NCBI GenBank assembly: GCA_008638375.1
Contig: CM018043.1
Location: forward strand, 38,205,396-38,269,395
Reading direction: 5' to 3'
Origin: Nyssa sinensis
Taxonomy: Eukaryota; Streptophyta; Magnoliopsida; Cornales; Nyssaceae
Length of the DNA stretch: 64,000 nucleotides
The position numbers and the translations under genes were made by a program. The notes under the pieces were generated by a model, which saw nothing but the letters and a program-made list of their open reading frames with translations, was not told the origin of the DNA and searched no databases. Each line of letters starts with the position of its first letter. Position 1 is the stretch's first letter. Shown here one piece after another: positions 13,186 to 23,900 of the stretch.

Positions 13186-14966
13186 TATTATACACATAAC
13201 TCACACACAACCCATGAGACACATACTGTTGTCGACACACACACACACCACTGTTCACACATTGGCACTACATACATATGTATACATATTTTAATTCACT
13301 TATGCACATACATGCACACATATTTTACTTCATATACATACATATAATATTTAATTTATAATTAATATAGACATTTCTTATACTTTAATTAATTAATTAT
13401 TTTGTTAATCTCGTAATATGTGCCATATGACCCAGTATTTTAGGTCGGGGTATTACATTACGTCTGGTTCTTATTTTACTTTTGTAGAACCATATTATGT
13501 ATTGAAAAGACTTCCGTTGATTTACTGTTATTGGAAAGACTTCCGTTGATCACTGTCATTGCTAAGACTTCCTCTGTTATTGTTTTAAATTTTTAGTACA
13601 TTGCATATTAGTACTATGATACAGGAATGAAAAAAAGTAGGGACGGCCTTAGGGTCGGCCCCGCGACACGAGATCTGCATAGGGTGGGTTTCGAGTCGTG
13701 ACAGTATCCATTGTTATTGTCCCACCAATGATATTGTCCTATCTGGTGAATGCATATCGACTGTTATCTCATGGTTTGCTACATTGTACTGTGCCTATCA
13801 TTGTATTTTATGTCGTGATATTCCATACCCTATACACTTCTTATGGAATTACAATAGGATCTTGATTTATGATAAATGTCAGGTTTTGTTCTCAGTCACA
13901 TTATCCATCTGATGATATCTGATTGACAGGACCTACGGGTCAAGTCTGTGAACAAACACACTGCAATGATGGCATTTTTACGTAGTGAGTTAAATGGGCA
14001 TTTTATATACATTCATGTTAAGGGGGGGTATGCCGGGCCCCCAAAAGACCGAGGGTCTGCCAAACCCTGAATAAAGTAAATGCATCATTCATATTTGACT
14101 GTTATGATAACGTTTATTAGATTCATAGGATGCTTTCATTTCCCTATAAATGATTCCATGTTAATAGTTCCTTATTTATTGTATTTGACTGTGACCATTT
14201 TATTGTGACAGTATTCATGTTGATTGTGATTATTGTGCCTTATCCATATTCACGCTACACCGTTACTCACAATTGTTATTGTGCCTTATTGTCCATTGGC
14301 CATTGCGGCATTTTACTGATAATTGCAACCGTTGTCATGTTTGGCTATCATGTTACCTTTGAGTTATATTTTTCTATGTAATCCCTCACTCGTATTGGAG
14401 ATAGGCTTTTACTTACTAAGCTTTCTTAGCTCACCCCATTTGTGATATCCCGACCCGGGATATGACACGTTTACTGAGGTTAAGCGATTGAATAGGGTAA
14501 TGTGAGCTGTTTGAGCTCTATATCATGGTATTTCATGGAACGAAACGATTGAGGGATGTGAATGGTTTGCTTAGTATACCTAGTGCCGGGCAACACCCGA
14601 GTACTTTAAGACCCAACATCGTAATGCGTGCATGCACGCATTCCCATGCACGAACATATTTCACATACACGTAGTACGTCTAAAATCAGTGTATGCATGC
14701 GCCATTATAAATGAATTTATATGCACATGAATGGATATATTTTCATGTATAAAAATATGTATATTGTATATGTGTATATATGTATGAATACATGAGGCAT
14801 GAGGTATAGTATATATATATATATATATGTAAATATATACACGTATATGTAAGTAAAAGATCAAGGAAAAGTAAAAGGGGAACGGGGGCTGCACATGCAT
14901 AGTGACCTATGTATACATCACTGTGTGTATGTGTGTGTGTGTGTGTACTGTGCGGCTGAAAGGAAA

Positions 14967-15001
14967 GCACCAAGGCCACCGACCTTGGTGCAAGTGGATC
15001 G

Positions 15002-15032
<31 letters not shown>

Positions 15033-15093
15033 CATGTTGGTACGTGGGTGATGGAGGATCAAAGGGCGGTTCACGGCAGTCAAGAATGACTGC
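14967..15093 (+). other. Two perfect hairpins in A2 LTR
   Basis: GCACCAAGG (14967-14975) pairs with CCTTGGTGC (14983-14991) around a 7-nt loop. GCAGTCA (15076-15082) pairs with TGACTGC (15087-15093) around AGAA. The second recurs in the complete element's LTRs with an 8-bp stem and a different loop. They might serve as leader RNA structures (packaging or dimerisation), but this is inference. Confidence 0.6.
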
Positions 15094-15095
15094 AG

Positions 15096-15131
<36 letters not shown>
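15002..15131. repeat. (AT)n and (GA)n microsatellites in A2
   Basis: An AT run at 15002-15028 and a GA run at about 15094-15131 flank the second A2 hairpin. The matching place in the complete element's LTRs has CT runs on the plus strand (18058-18090). Confidence 0.9.
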
Positions 15132-15418
15132 TAAGCTAGAGAGAGAAAGAGGCGGTTGGTTTTCTTTATATGTATACAGGTTTGTGAGATGAAAAGAAGT
15201 TTAGAAACTGAGATAGAAAAAGACGAAGGAGAAACATTTGGGAGGAACTGAGCCAAGAAAGAAGGAGAAGAGGAAGAGACCCGAGAGAAATACAGAAAAT
15301 TTAGGTGAGTCATTCACCCACTGTTTTTATGATTTAAAGCATGATAGTTTGGTTTAAAGCTAGGGTCTTGATAAGCATGAGCTAAGCTTTTAAATGCAAA
15401 AAGAATGATAGAAAAAGG

Positions 15419-18400
15419 TGTCACGACCCGAAACCCACCCTATGCGGATCTCGTGTCGCGGGGCCGACCCGAAGGCCGTCCCTACTTTTTCCGTTCCAGT
15501 ATCATAATACTATTATGCAATGTACTAAAAATTTTAACAGTAAACAGCGGAAGCCTTTATCAATTACAGTAATCCAGCGGAAGCCTTTTTAAATACATTA
15601 AACAGCGGAAGTCTTATTAAATACATGACATAGTTCTACATAATACAAAATGAGAACTAATCCGTAACCAGCACCCGGGGGTGGTGAATACATGGGAGAA
15701 CTAACATAGACTGATCAGTACTTCAAAATGTTCCCCTACGCTCTCAGACTCCTACTGGGGTCTTGCAGCGTCATCACCTGAAATGGGGGTAAGTGGGGTG
15801 GAATGAGCTATGAAGCTCAGCAAGTAAACCAGATCTCCGACACTGGTATCGATGATTATAAAGAACGTGAATCCATGAATAAAATATGATAGCCAATCAT
15901 AAGAAAGGAGATGCTGTGATAGCCAATGAGAACAGTTGCCATGATGGCCAATAAGTAGTGGGGCACAATATACAGTCAGAAGTAATGAATAAGCAGTGAT
16001 AAGAGTTTTCTCAACAATAACCTGTCACAATGAGAATACTGCCACAATAAATCGTTTACAATCAAACCAATGAACAATGTAAGGTAATCCATAAGAAACA
16101 GTAATCCATAAGGTACAGTAGTCCATAAGGAACAGTAACCATTCAACAATATTTCCATAACAATAATCCAATGGAGATGCTTATAATCTGTAGTAGGGAA
16201 TGGCAACCCCTCTGCGTAATTCGAGGCCCGGCATACCTCTCAGTTAAACTCACATCTTTTGCCACATGTCCGTTCACGGACTAGTTCGTCACAGAAGCAT
16301 CGGATGGATATTGTGACTGAGCACAATTCCAGCATTTATAAACATAGCATGATCATTTGTGATTCCATAAGGAGTATGAAAATGGAATATCATATATACA
16401 GTAAAGCATAACAGTAAGCCTTTCAAGGCAGGGTTCATTTCAATAACAATAGTACAATAGTCAATCAATGTCCACAAGATAGAACAATATCGTACTGTGG
16501 ATAGCAATAACATGAACTACTTTCAGGAGTACAAATTTGGCAGTAAAGCGAATAAACTTGGCTTTAGAAACACCACATGGAAGAGAAAGTGATCCACTTA
16601 CCTCTATCATGATTCTACCTCAGAAATCCGTGAAGGTACCCTTGCCTTTCGAGTTTCCTATATATCAGTGAATACATTTCAGAATAAATGCTATTCATCA
16701 AATTTTATACCTTTCTATCATAAGTATTTCAAATACTATTTTAGACTTTACCATTGTGTCCGGAACGCCGAAGAAAGTCGGTTTAGGCTTTCGCGGAATT
16801 CCATTTGGACTTTTGTACTAAAAAGGGCAAAATAGTCATTTTGTACTTTTACGGTATTTTATCCTTCGGGGTTCCGTCTCGTAAAATGGACCCCACCATT
16901 GGACTCAGAACGTCCGAGATAATAGGTTTTGACTATTCATTTGTGTCTTTTGGACTTCGTTTGACCTCTTTTTGGAATAGGGGCATTATTGTAAAATTAA
17001 TATTTAATTAATTTTTTATACTTGGGCAACAGTGTAATTTTCCAAACTATTTGGGGCCGGTTCACAATTACTAAAAGCTGCGGTCTGAACCAGTGGGTTC
17101 AGACCTAAAAACCCTAAACCGGTCCACCCTTGCCCTGAACCAAACGGTTCACTTCATTTGAAAAACCGGATTCCAATAACCTAATTTCCTATCCCTATCC
17201 AGGGTTCGGATAACCTCAAACCCATTTCCCATTTATTATCCGTGTAACCAAACATGCCCAAATCCATTTAATTTCAAACCCAAAACGACACAGCTTAACT
17301 TACCCTTTTTATAACCGGTCGGGCTCCGACCCGATTCAAACCCAAACCCGTTCCTTTTAACCCAGTAGACTCCCCGATTTTCCGATCGTCTCCCCCAAGC
17401 TCCGGTGAGAGAACTTTAGGGTTCCGTCACCATCTCCGGTGACGGCAACCTAAATCCGGTCATTTTCTCTCCCTTTTTCAATGCCATTCCATTCCTTTCC
17501 CTTCAAGGACCTCGACCCTAGCCTCGGCTTGCCCTAAAACCCTCCCCATCTTCACGAATAGGGAGTTATTTACCTCCGGCCGCTTCTCCGGCCGAGTCTT
17601 CCTTCTCTATTTCGTGACTATTAAGTCACGGTTTTTACTCTATTTTTATCCTATATGTTTCCTGTGTAATATAGGACCAATTTCTCATTATAAAAACCAA
17701 GTTTTAAACACAATTTCATGGAACCCGAGATTATTCCATCAACCTGCAACTCCATATTTCTCCACGGTTTCTACACCATTTAACTTAATTCTTTTTGCAT
17801 TTAAAGCTAATATCATGCTTATTAAGACCCTACCATTATATCTAAGCTTTATGCTTTAAATCGAAATAACAGTACTGAAATGAATTACCTGGGTTTCGGA
17901 TTTTTAAGCTTACTGTGACCTTCCCAATCCTCTCTGTTTCTGCTTCAATATTTCTTTCTTCTTCTCTCCTTCAGTTCCTAACTCTCCCTTTTCTTTTCTA
18001 ACCTCTCTTCACTCAAACCCGTGCATATATATATATATACAAAGACCCACCGCCTCTTCTCTCTCTACCTTATCTCTCTCTCTCTTCCTCTCTTGCAGTC
18101 ATCCTTGACTGCAGAGAACTGCCCTCTTTACCCTAGCCACCCACGTACCTCATATACATATATATATTTACATATATACATATATCACTTACACACATCC
18201 ACCACCTTTATCAAGGTCGGTTGGTGGGTTTCCCAAACACACACAAACACACAGTGATGCACACACACACACACAGTGATGCACACACCCACTGATTTTT
18301 GTTTTGGAAGCTTCCTTTCCTTTTTTTTTTCTTTCTTCATTTAATTTTATACACATAATACATTATATACATAATACATTTATATTATATATATATATAT

Positions 18401-18732
18401 ACCTATACAATACATATTTTATACATATCATTATAATCATATATATACGTATAACGGTATTTTTAATCACGTACACATACACTAATATTCCCTGAACTAT
18501 GCATGTGTACGTACGTATGCATGCATGGGTTGCATGTATGCACGCTTTTCGAGGTAAGGTTCCGAGTTGCTCGGGTACCACCCGACACTAGCTTTACTAA
18601 TCAAAACATTTATCTTTTGAAATTAGGTTCAGTTCCATAATTATTGTGACTTAAAGTTTAAGGCAGCTCAGGTTATGCTATTCAGTCGACTTGCCTCGGT
18701 AATCGTGTCGTATTCCGGGTCGGGATATCACA
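15419..18732 (-). repeat. 3' LTR of the Gag-only element
   Basis: 3,314 bp, nearly identical to 20588-23900. On the plus strand it opens TGTCACGACCCGAAACCC and closes CGGGTCGGGATATCACA. It holds three spaced AGCGGAAG motifs (15545-15625), two arrayed modules of about 140-160 bp (16740-16990), and a TGCAGTCA-TCCT-TGACTGCA hairpin (18094-18113) beside CT runs and AT-rich DNA. The short ORFs recur at equivalent positions in the other LTR only because the LTRs are copies. Confidence 0.95.
18094..18113 (-). other. Conserved hairpin in 3' LTR
   Basis: TGCAGTCA and TGACTGCA form an 8-bp perfect stem with a 4-nt loop. It is duplicated at 23264-23283 in the other LTR, and a relative with one altered stem base lies near 60320 in A3. 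In A2 the stem is kept and the loop differs. Confidence 0.6.
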
Positions 18733-18745
18733 TTCTTACCTCCTT
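18733..18745 (-). other. Polypurine tract of the Gag-only element
   Basis: On the minus strand AAGGAGGTAAGAA abuts the 3' LTR start TGTGATATCC. An RNase H-resistant purine run here primes plus-strand DNA synthesis. Just upstream in element sense is an 18-bp hairpin (18752-18769). Confidence 0.85.
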
Positions 18746-19235
18746 AAAAATAAGTTTGTCCGCAAACTTAACGATTCTAATTCCGGTGGTTCTTCTAACA
18801 TCATGGCCTAACTGAGTTAGTCGTTTCACATTTGCTGAGAATCAAGTTTTACTGTCACATCAGTTATCATAAGATTCTTTCTATAATTTCAAGTGTACCT
18901 CGAAATCCTTACGTGAGTCCCAATTGTATTCTATGGTTTTTCTAGTCTGTATTTCATAAGTTCTGTACCTTAACATGATTCAATGATGATTCTGTTGACA
19001 ATCAGTAAGCAATAAGTAAGCGTTCAGTGTCTATATTCAGTTAGCAATATACGTAGAAAGTGACATGAAACATAATTTAATACAAGTAACCCTAAGGGTA
19101 TCGTTTCCTTAAATTCTGTCATCATCTAGTGAAAATTTGAGCAATTAATATGTCACGTAGAGTTCTATGTCTATGTTCAATCCAACAATATATATAGGGA
19201 TGTAAATATTCAGTGACAAGTGAAATGTGGGCAGG
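18746..19235 (-). other. Non-coding 3' internal region of the Gag-only element
   Basis: About 490 bp between the gag stop and the polypurine tract. I see no protease, RT or integrase motif. At its distal end the minus strand reads AAGTTTG-CGGA-CAAACTT, a perfect 7-bp hairpin. The wording around it resembles the 3' end of plant chromovirus pol/UTR, so it may be a deletion remnant of an autonomous ancestor; this is inference. Confidence 0.6.
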
Positions 19236-20399
19236 CTATGGGTAGACTAAAGGAATACCTGCAACTCTAGAGGTTGTAGCCTGCATATCCTCTGGGAAAA
19301 TAGAGAAAACCCGTCCTGCCTGCTGTTGGACATTTCCTTGTCCACTCCTCTGGGTTGGGGGTCTAGGTGCTGCTATTGCTGGTGTTGTTTGTCCAGCTGA
19401 GGCAATACTAGTCGTGGCCTGAGCATTCTGGGGACATAGTCTCGCAATATGCCCTTCCTTGCCACAATAGTAACAAGCATTGCTACCCCTAAGACACTGG
19501 CCTTTGTGAACCTTCTGGCAGCGAGTGCATTGGGTAGCGCTTTCTTTGGTATAGTCTGGTCTCCTCTGAATGGGCTCTGTGGTGTGGGATTCAGTCCCTG
19601 GTCTGATAAATGTAGGTCCTAGTCCAGAGGAAGAAGGCCCTTGCCCCCTACTCTGGTTACCTCCCTGTTTCTGGTTCCCTCGTCTCTTGGCGTACTCCTC
19701 ACCACTCCTTTCTATAATACGGGCCGTTTCCACGACATCATCATAAGTAGTCAGTCGATGGGACACCAGTCTATCTTTAATAGGCCACTTCAGTCCTTCC
19801 TCAAATTTGCGAGCCTTCAAGTCCTCGGTACTGATAGCACCAGGGGCAAATCTAGCCAACTCAGTAAATCTGGCCTCGTATTGCTCCACTGTCATTGCCC
19901 CCTGTTGCAGTACCATGAACTCAGCAACTCTCCGGTTTCGTACTTCTTGGGAGAAGTACTTCTTATTGAAGATATCAGTAAATCGTTGCCAGTTCATGCC
20001 TGGCTCTTTATCTTCTTCTATCATCCACCATTTATGTGCCATACCTTTGAGCATGTAAGTGGCGTATGCCACTTTTTGGACCTCAGTGCATATTAGGATT
20101 TTAAAGATCCTATTCATTTCCAATAACCACTCCTCAGCTATAGTGGCTCCTCCTGTACCGTCAAAAGTCGGGGGTTTCATCTTCTGAAACCGCTCATACA
20201 AGTATGCAGTGTCTCGCTCGTTTCCTGGTCGGTTTCCTACATTGTCGCCTGCGTTGACAGGCTGTTCCTGTTGTACTGGCTGTACTGGTTGGTTAGCACC
20301 AGCCTGTATCTGTGGTAGACTTTCAATGATAGTCCGCATCATTCTTTCTAGTTGTTCTAAACGATCCATAGGTAACGGACCTTGCCTCGTGTTTACCAT
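19236..20399 (-). CDS. gag: Gag polyprotein of a Ty3/Gypsy (chromovirus-like) element
   Basis: 387 residues, the only long conserved retroelement ORF in the window without breaks. Gag forms the cytoplasmic particle that packages element RNA. Residues 1-65 are a Gln/Pro-rich leader. Residues 70-235 fit the plant retrotransposon Gag domain, with PPTFDG (76-81), AEEWLLEM (88-95), MAHKWW (120-125), a QYEARFTELARFAP stretch (173-186) and a basic tail. Two cysteine motifs follow: C291-C294-H298-C302 (CX2CX3HX3C) and a classic zinc knuckle C309-C312-H317-C322 (CX2CX4HX4C). This double arrangement is typical of Tekay/Del-like chromoviruses. The frame ends after GRVFSIFPEDM...AGIPLVYP, about where protease begins in autonomous relatives, so pol was lost close to the gag-protease junction. 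The start Met at 20399 lies 189 bp downstream of the 5' LTR. The open frame and near-identical LTRs suggest a recently active Gag. Confidence 0.95.
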   Translation of the reverse strand: MVNTRQGPLPMDRLEQLERMMRTIIESLPQIQAGANQPVQPVQQEQPVNAGDNVGNRPGNERDTAYLYERFQKMKPPTFDGTGGATIAEEWLLEMNRIFKILICTEVQKVAYATYMLKGMAHKWWMIEEDKEPGMNWQRFTDIFNKKYFSQEVRNRRVAEFMVLQQGAMTVEQYEARFTELARFAPGAISTEDLKARKFEEGLKWPIKDRLVSHRLTTYDDVVETARIIERSGEEYAKRRGNQKQGGNQSRGQGPSSSGLGPTFIRPGTESHTTEPIQRRPDYTKESATQCTRCQKVHKGQCLRGSNACYYCGKEGHIARLCPQNAQATTSIASAGQTTPAIAAPRPPTQRSGQGNVQQQAGRVFSIFPEDMQATTSRVAGIPLVYP

Positions 20400-20572
20400 G
20401 TCTGTAAGAATTACCCGTGATGATAACCAATAAGATAACCAATGAGTTAACCAATAAGATAACCAGTCAATGGGTAAGGCAATTAGTCAATGATTGTAAA
20501 ATATAAAGTATCAATCATACCTAACAGTCTTAACTCTAGTCCTATCTCCCATGACTCACAATCAAACCTATA

Positions 20573-20584
20573 GCTCTGATACCA
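20573..20584 (-). other. Primer-binding site for initiator tRNA-Met
   Basis: Minus-strand TGGTATCAGAGC lies three bases inside the 5' LTR. It equals the complement of the 3' end of plant tRNA-iMet over 12 bases, the usual primer for plant LTR retrotransposons. It also fixes the element's orientation. Confidence 0.93.
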
Positions 20585-20587
20585 AGC

Positions 20588-23500
20588 TGTCACGACCCGA
20601 AACCCACCCTATGCGGATCTCGTGTCGCGGGGCCGACCCGAAGGCCGTCCCTACTTTTTCCGTTCCAGTATCATAATACTATTATGCAATGTACTAAAAA
20701 TTTTAACAGTAAACAGCGGAAGCCTTTATCAATTACAGTAATCCAGCGGAAGCCTTTTTAAATACATTAAACAGCGGAAGTCTTATTAAATACATGACAT
20801 AGTTCTACATAATACAAAATGAGAACTAATCCGTAACCAGCACCCGGGGGTGGTGAATACATGGGAGAACTAACATAGACTGATCAGTACTTCAAAATGT
20901 TCCCCTACGCTCTCAGACTCCTACTGGGGTCTTGCAGCGTCATCACCTGAAATGGGGGTAAGTGGGGTGGAATGAGCTATGAAGCTCAGCAAGTAAACCA
21001 GATCTCCGACACTGGTATCGATGATTATAAAGAACGTGAATCCATGAATAAAATATGATAGCCAATCATAAGAAAGGAGATGCTGTGATAGCCAATGAGA
21101 ACAGTTGCCATGATGGCCAATAAGTAGTGGGGCACAATATACAGTCAGAAGTAATGAATAAGCAGTGATAAGAGTTTTCTCAACAATAACCTGTCACAAT
21201 GAGAATACTGCCACAATAAATCGTTTACAATCAAACCAATGAACAATGTAAGGTAATCCATAAGAAACAGTAATCCATAAGGTACAGTAGTCCATAAGGA
21301 ACAGTAACCATTCAACAATATTTCCATAACAATAATCCAATGGAGATGCTTATAATCTGTAGTAGGGAATGGCAACCCCTCTGCGTAATTCGAGGCCCGG
21401 CATACCTCTCAGTTAAACTCACATCTTTTGCCACATGTCCGTTCACGGACTAGTTCGTCACAGAAGCATCGGATGGATATTGTGACTGAGCACAATTCCA
21501 GCATTTATAAACATAGCATGATCATTTGTGATTCCATAAGGAGTATGAAAATGGAATATCATATATACAGTAAAGCATAACAGTAAGCCTTTCAAGGCAG
21601 GGTTCATTTCAATAACAATAGTACAATAGTCAATCAATGTCCACAAGATAGAACAATATCGTACTGTGGATAGCAATAACATGAACTACTTTCAGGAGTA
21701 CAAATTTGGCAGTAAAGCGAATAAACTTGGCTTTAGAAACACCACATGGAAGAGAAAGTGATCCACTTACCTCTATCATGATTCTACCTCAGAAATCCGT
21801 GAAGGTACCCTTGCCTTTCGAGTTTCCTATATATCAGTGAATACATTTCAGAATAAATGCTATTCATCAAATTTTATACCTTTCTATCATAAGTATTTCA
21901 AATACTATTTTAGACTTTACCATTGTGTCCGGAACGCCGAAGAAAGTCGGTTTAGGCTTTCGCGGAATTCCATTTGGACTTTTGTACTAAAAAGGGCAAA
22001 ATAGTCATTTTGTACTTTTACGGTATTTTATCCTTCGGGGTTCCGTCTCGTAAAATGGACCCCACCATTGGACTCAGAACGTCCGAAATAATAGGTTTTG
22101 ACTATTCATTTGTGTCTTTTGGACTTCGTTTGACCTCTTTTTGGAATAGGGGCATTATTGTAAAATTAATATTTAATTAATTTTTTATACTTGGGCAACA
22201 GTGTAATTTTCCAAACTATTTGGGGCCGGTTCACAATTACTAAAAGCTGCGGTTTGAACCAGTGGGTTCAGACCTAAAAACCCTAAACCGGTCCACCCTT
22301 GCCCTGAACCAAACGGTTCACTTCATTTGAAAAACCGGATTCCAATAACCTAATTTCCTATCCCTATCCAGGGTTCGGATAACCTCAAACCCATTTCCCA
22401 TTTATTATCCGTGTAACCAAACATGCCCAAATCCATTTAATTTCAAACCCAAAACGACACAGCTTAACTTACCCTTTTTATAACCGGTCGGGTCCCGACC
22501 CGATTCAAACCCAAACCCGTTCCTTTTAACCCAGTAGACTCCCCGATTTTCCGATCGTCTCCCCCAAGCTCCGGTGAGAGAACTTTAGGGTTCCGTCACC
22601 ATCTCCGGTGACGGCAACCTAAATCCGGTCATTTTCTCTCCCTTTTTCAATGCCATTCCATTCCTTTCCCTTCAAGGACCTCGACCCTAGCCTCGGCTTG
22701 CCCTAAAACCCTCCCCATCTTCACGAATAGGGAGTTATTTACCTCCGGCCGCTTCTCCGGCCGAGTCTTCCTTTTCCATTTCGTGACTGTTAAGTCACGG
22801 TTTTTACTCTATTTTTATCCTATATGTTTCCTGTGTAATAGAGGACCAATTTCTCATTATAAAAACCAAGTTTTAAACACAATTTCATGGAACCCGAGAT
22901 TATTCCATCAACCTGCAACTCCATATTTCTCCACGGTTTCTACACCATTTAACTTAATTCTTTTTGCATTTAAAAGCTAATATCATGCTTATTAAGACCC
23001 TACCATTATATCTAAGCTTTATGCTTTAAATCGAAATAACAGTACTGAAATGAATTACCTGGGTTTCGGATTTTTAAGCTTACTGTGACCTTCCCAATCC
23101 TCTCTGTTTCTGCTTCAATATTTCTTTCTTCTTCTCTCCTTCAGTTCCTAACTCTCCCTTTTCTTTTCTAACCTCTCTTCACTCAAACCCGTGCATATAT
23201 ATATATATACAAAGACCCACCGCCTCTTCTCTCTCTACCTTATCTCTCTCTCTCTTCCTCTCTTGCAGTCATCCTTGACTGCAGAGAACTGCCCTCTTTA
23301 CCCTAGCCACCCACGTACCTCATATACATATATATATTTACATATATACATATATCACTTACACACATCCACCACCTTTATCAAGGTCGGTTGGTGGGTT
23401 TCCCAAACACACACAAACACACAGTGATGCACACACACACACACAGTGATGCACACACCCACTGATTTTTGTTTTGGAAGCTTCCTTTCCTTTTTTTTTT

Positions 23501-23900
23501 CTTTCTTCATTTAATTTTATACACATAATACATTATATACATAATACATTTATATTATATATATATATACCTATACAATACATATTTTATACATATCATT
23601 ATAATCATATATATACGTATAACGGTATTTTTAATCACGTACACATACACTAATATTCCCTGAACTATGCATGTGTACGTACGTATGCATGCATGGGTTG
23701 CATGTATGCACGCTTTTCGAGGTAAGGTTCCGAGTTGCTCGGGTACCACCCGACACTAGCTTTACTAATCAAAACATTTATCTTTTGAAATTAGGTTCAG
23801 TTCCATAATTATTGTGACTTAAAGTTTAAGGCAGCTCAGGTTATGCTATTCAGTCGACTTGCCTCGGTAATCGTGTCGTATTCCTGGTCGGGATATCACA
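20588..23900 (-). repeat. 5' LTR of the Gag-only element
   Basis: 3,313 bp. Differences from the other LTR, by eye: one each near 22086, 22254 and 22854, two near 22493, three near 22774-22790, one near 23885, plus a 1-bp insertion near 22976 and a 2-bp loss in an AT run near 23567. All are simple changes spread along the LTR. The promoter for gag must lie here on the minus strand; I cannot place a TATA box with confidence. Confidence 0.95.

Larger units (their letters stand above)
3313..13457 (-). mobile_element. D1: family D solo LTR, split by B1
   Basis: On the plus strand it runs from TGACACGACCCGAAACCC (third base changed from the usual TGT) to GGTCGGGGTATTACA. TTACG at 3308-3312 is repeated exactly at 13458-13462, and excision restores the CTGGTTACG region of the A1 end. 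Its own sequence is 3313-5082 plus 11212-13457, about 4.02 kb, close to D2 and D3. Landmarks are a GCAGCGGTATCGAATAGATG segment near its plus-strand start, three 90-bp tandem repeats at 3916-4180, an arrayed module of about 140 bp at 11300-11780, and paired bZIP-type sites near 12100. There is no internal domain, so it is a solo LTR. Confidence 0.92.
224..13703 (+). mobile_element. A1: family A solo LTR, split by D1
   Basis: Starts TGTAATATCCTAACCCGGG and ends GGGTTTCGAGTCGTGACA. Flanks are GTATT (219-223) and GTATC (13704-13708), a 5-bp TSD with one mismatch, and removing A1 restores a continuous family A sequence in A0. Its own sequence is 224-3312 plus 13463-13703, about 3.33 kb, the normal length for this family. 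There is no internal domain, gag or primer site, so it is a solo LTR left by recombination between two LTRs. Inside it are a GA-rich tract near 918-943, a hairpin at 759-778, and the family landmarks CGGAGATCTG and CCATGTATTCACCACC near 3130-3300. No ORF here looks like a gene. Confidence 0.9.
15419..23900 (-). mobile_element. Complete Gag-only LTR retrotransposon (TR-GAG type)
   Basis: An 8,482-bp element in minus orientation. AAAGG at 15414-15418 is repeated exactly at 23901-23905. In element order: 5' LTR (23900-20588), tRNA-iMet primer site (20584-20573), gag (20399-19236), about 490 bp of non-coding DNA, polypurine tract (18745-18733) and 3' LTR (18732-15419). LTR ends are TGTGATATCCCGACC and GGGTTTCGGGTCGTGACA. 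The LTRs differ by about nine substitutions, one 1-bp indel and one 2-bp AT-repeat indel by eye (about 0.3 percent), so insertion is recent. Protease, RT, RNase H and integrase are absent, so movement must depend on enzymes supplied in trans, most likely by a chromovirus with the same ends. Plants are known to carry this arrangement as TR-GAG elements. Confidence 0.95.

Noticed and set aside
15976..21682. Pairs of identical 68-78-codon ORFs in two places
   Set aside because: They are the same short ORFs in the two LTR copies of one element; identity reflects LTR duplication, not conserved coding.
15419..23900. Segmental tandem duplication of a 3.3-kb block
   Set aside because: TG...CA ends, primer site, polypurine tract and a 5-bp target duplicate show the two copies are LTRs of one element.
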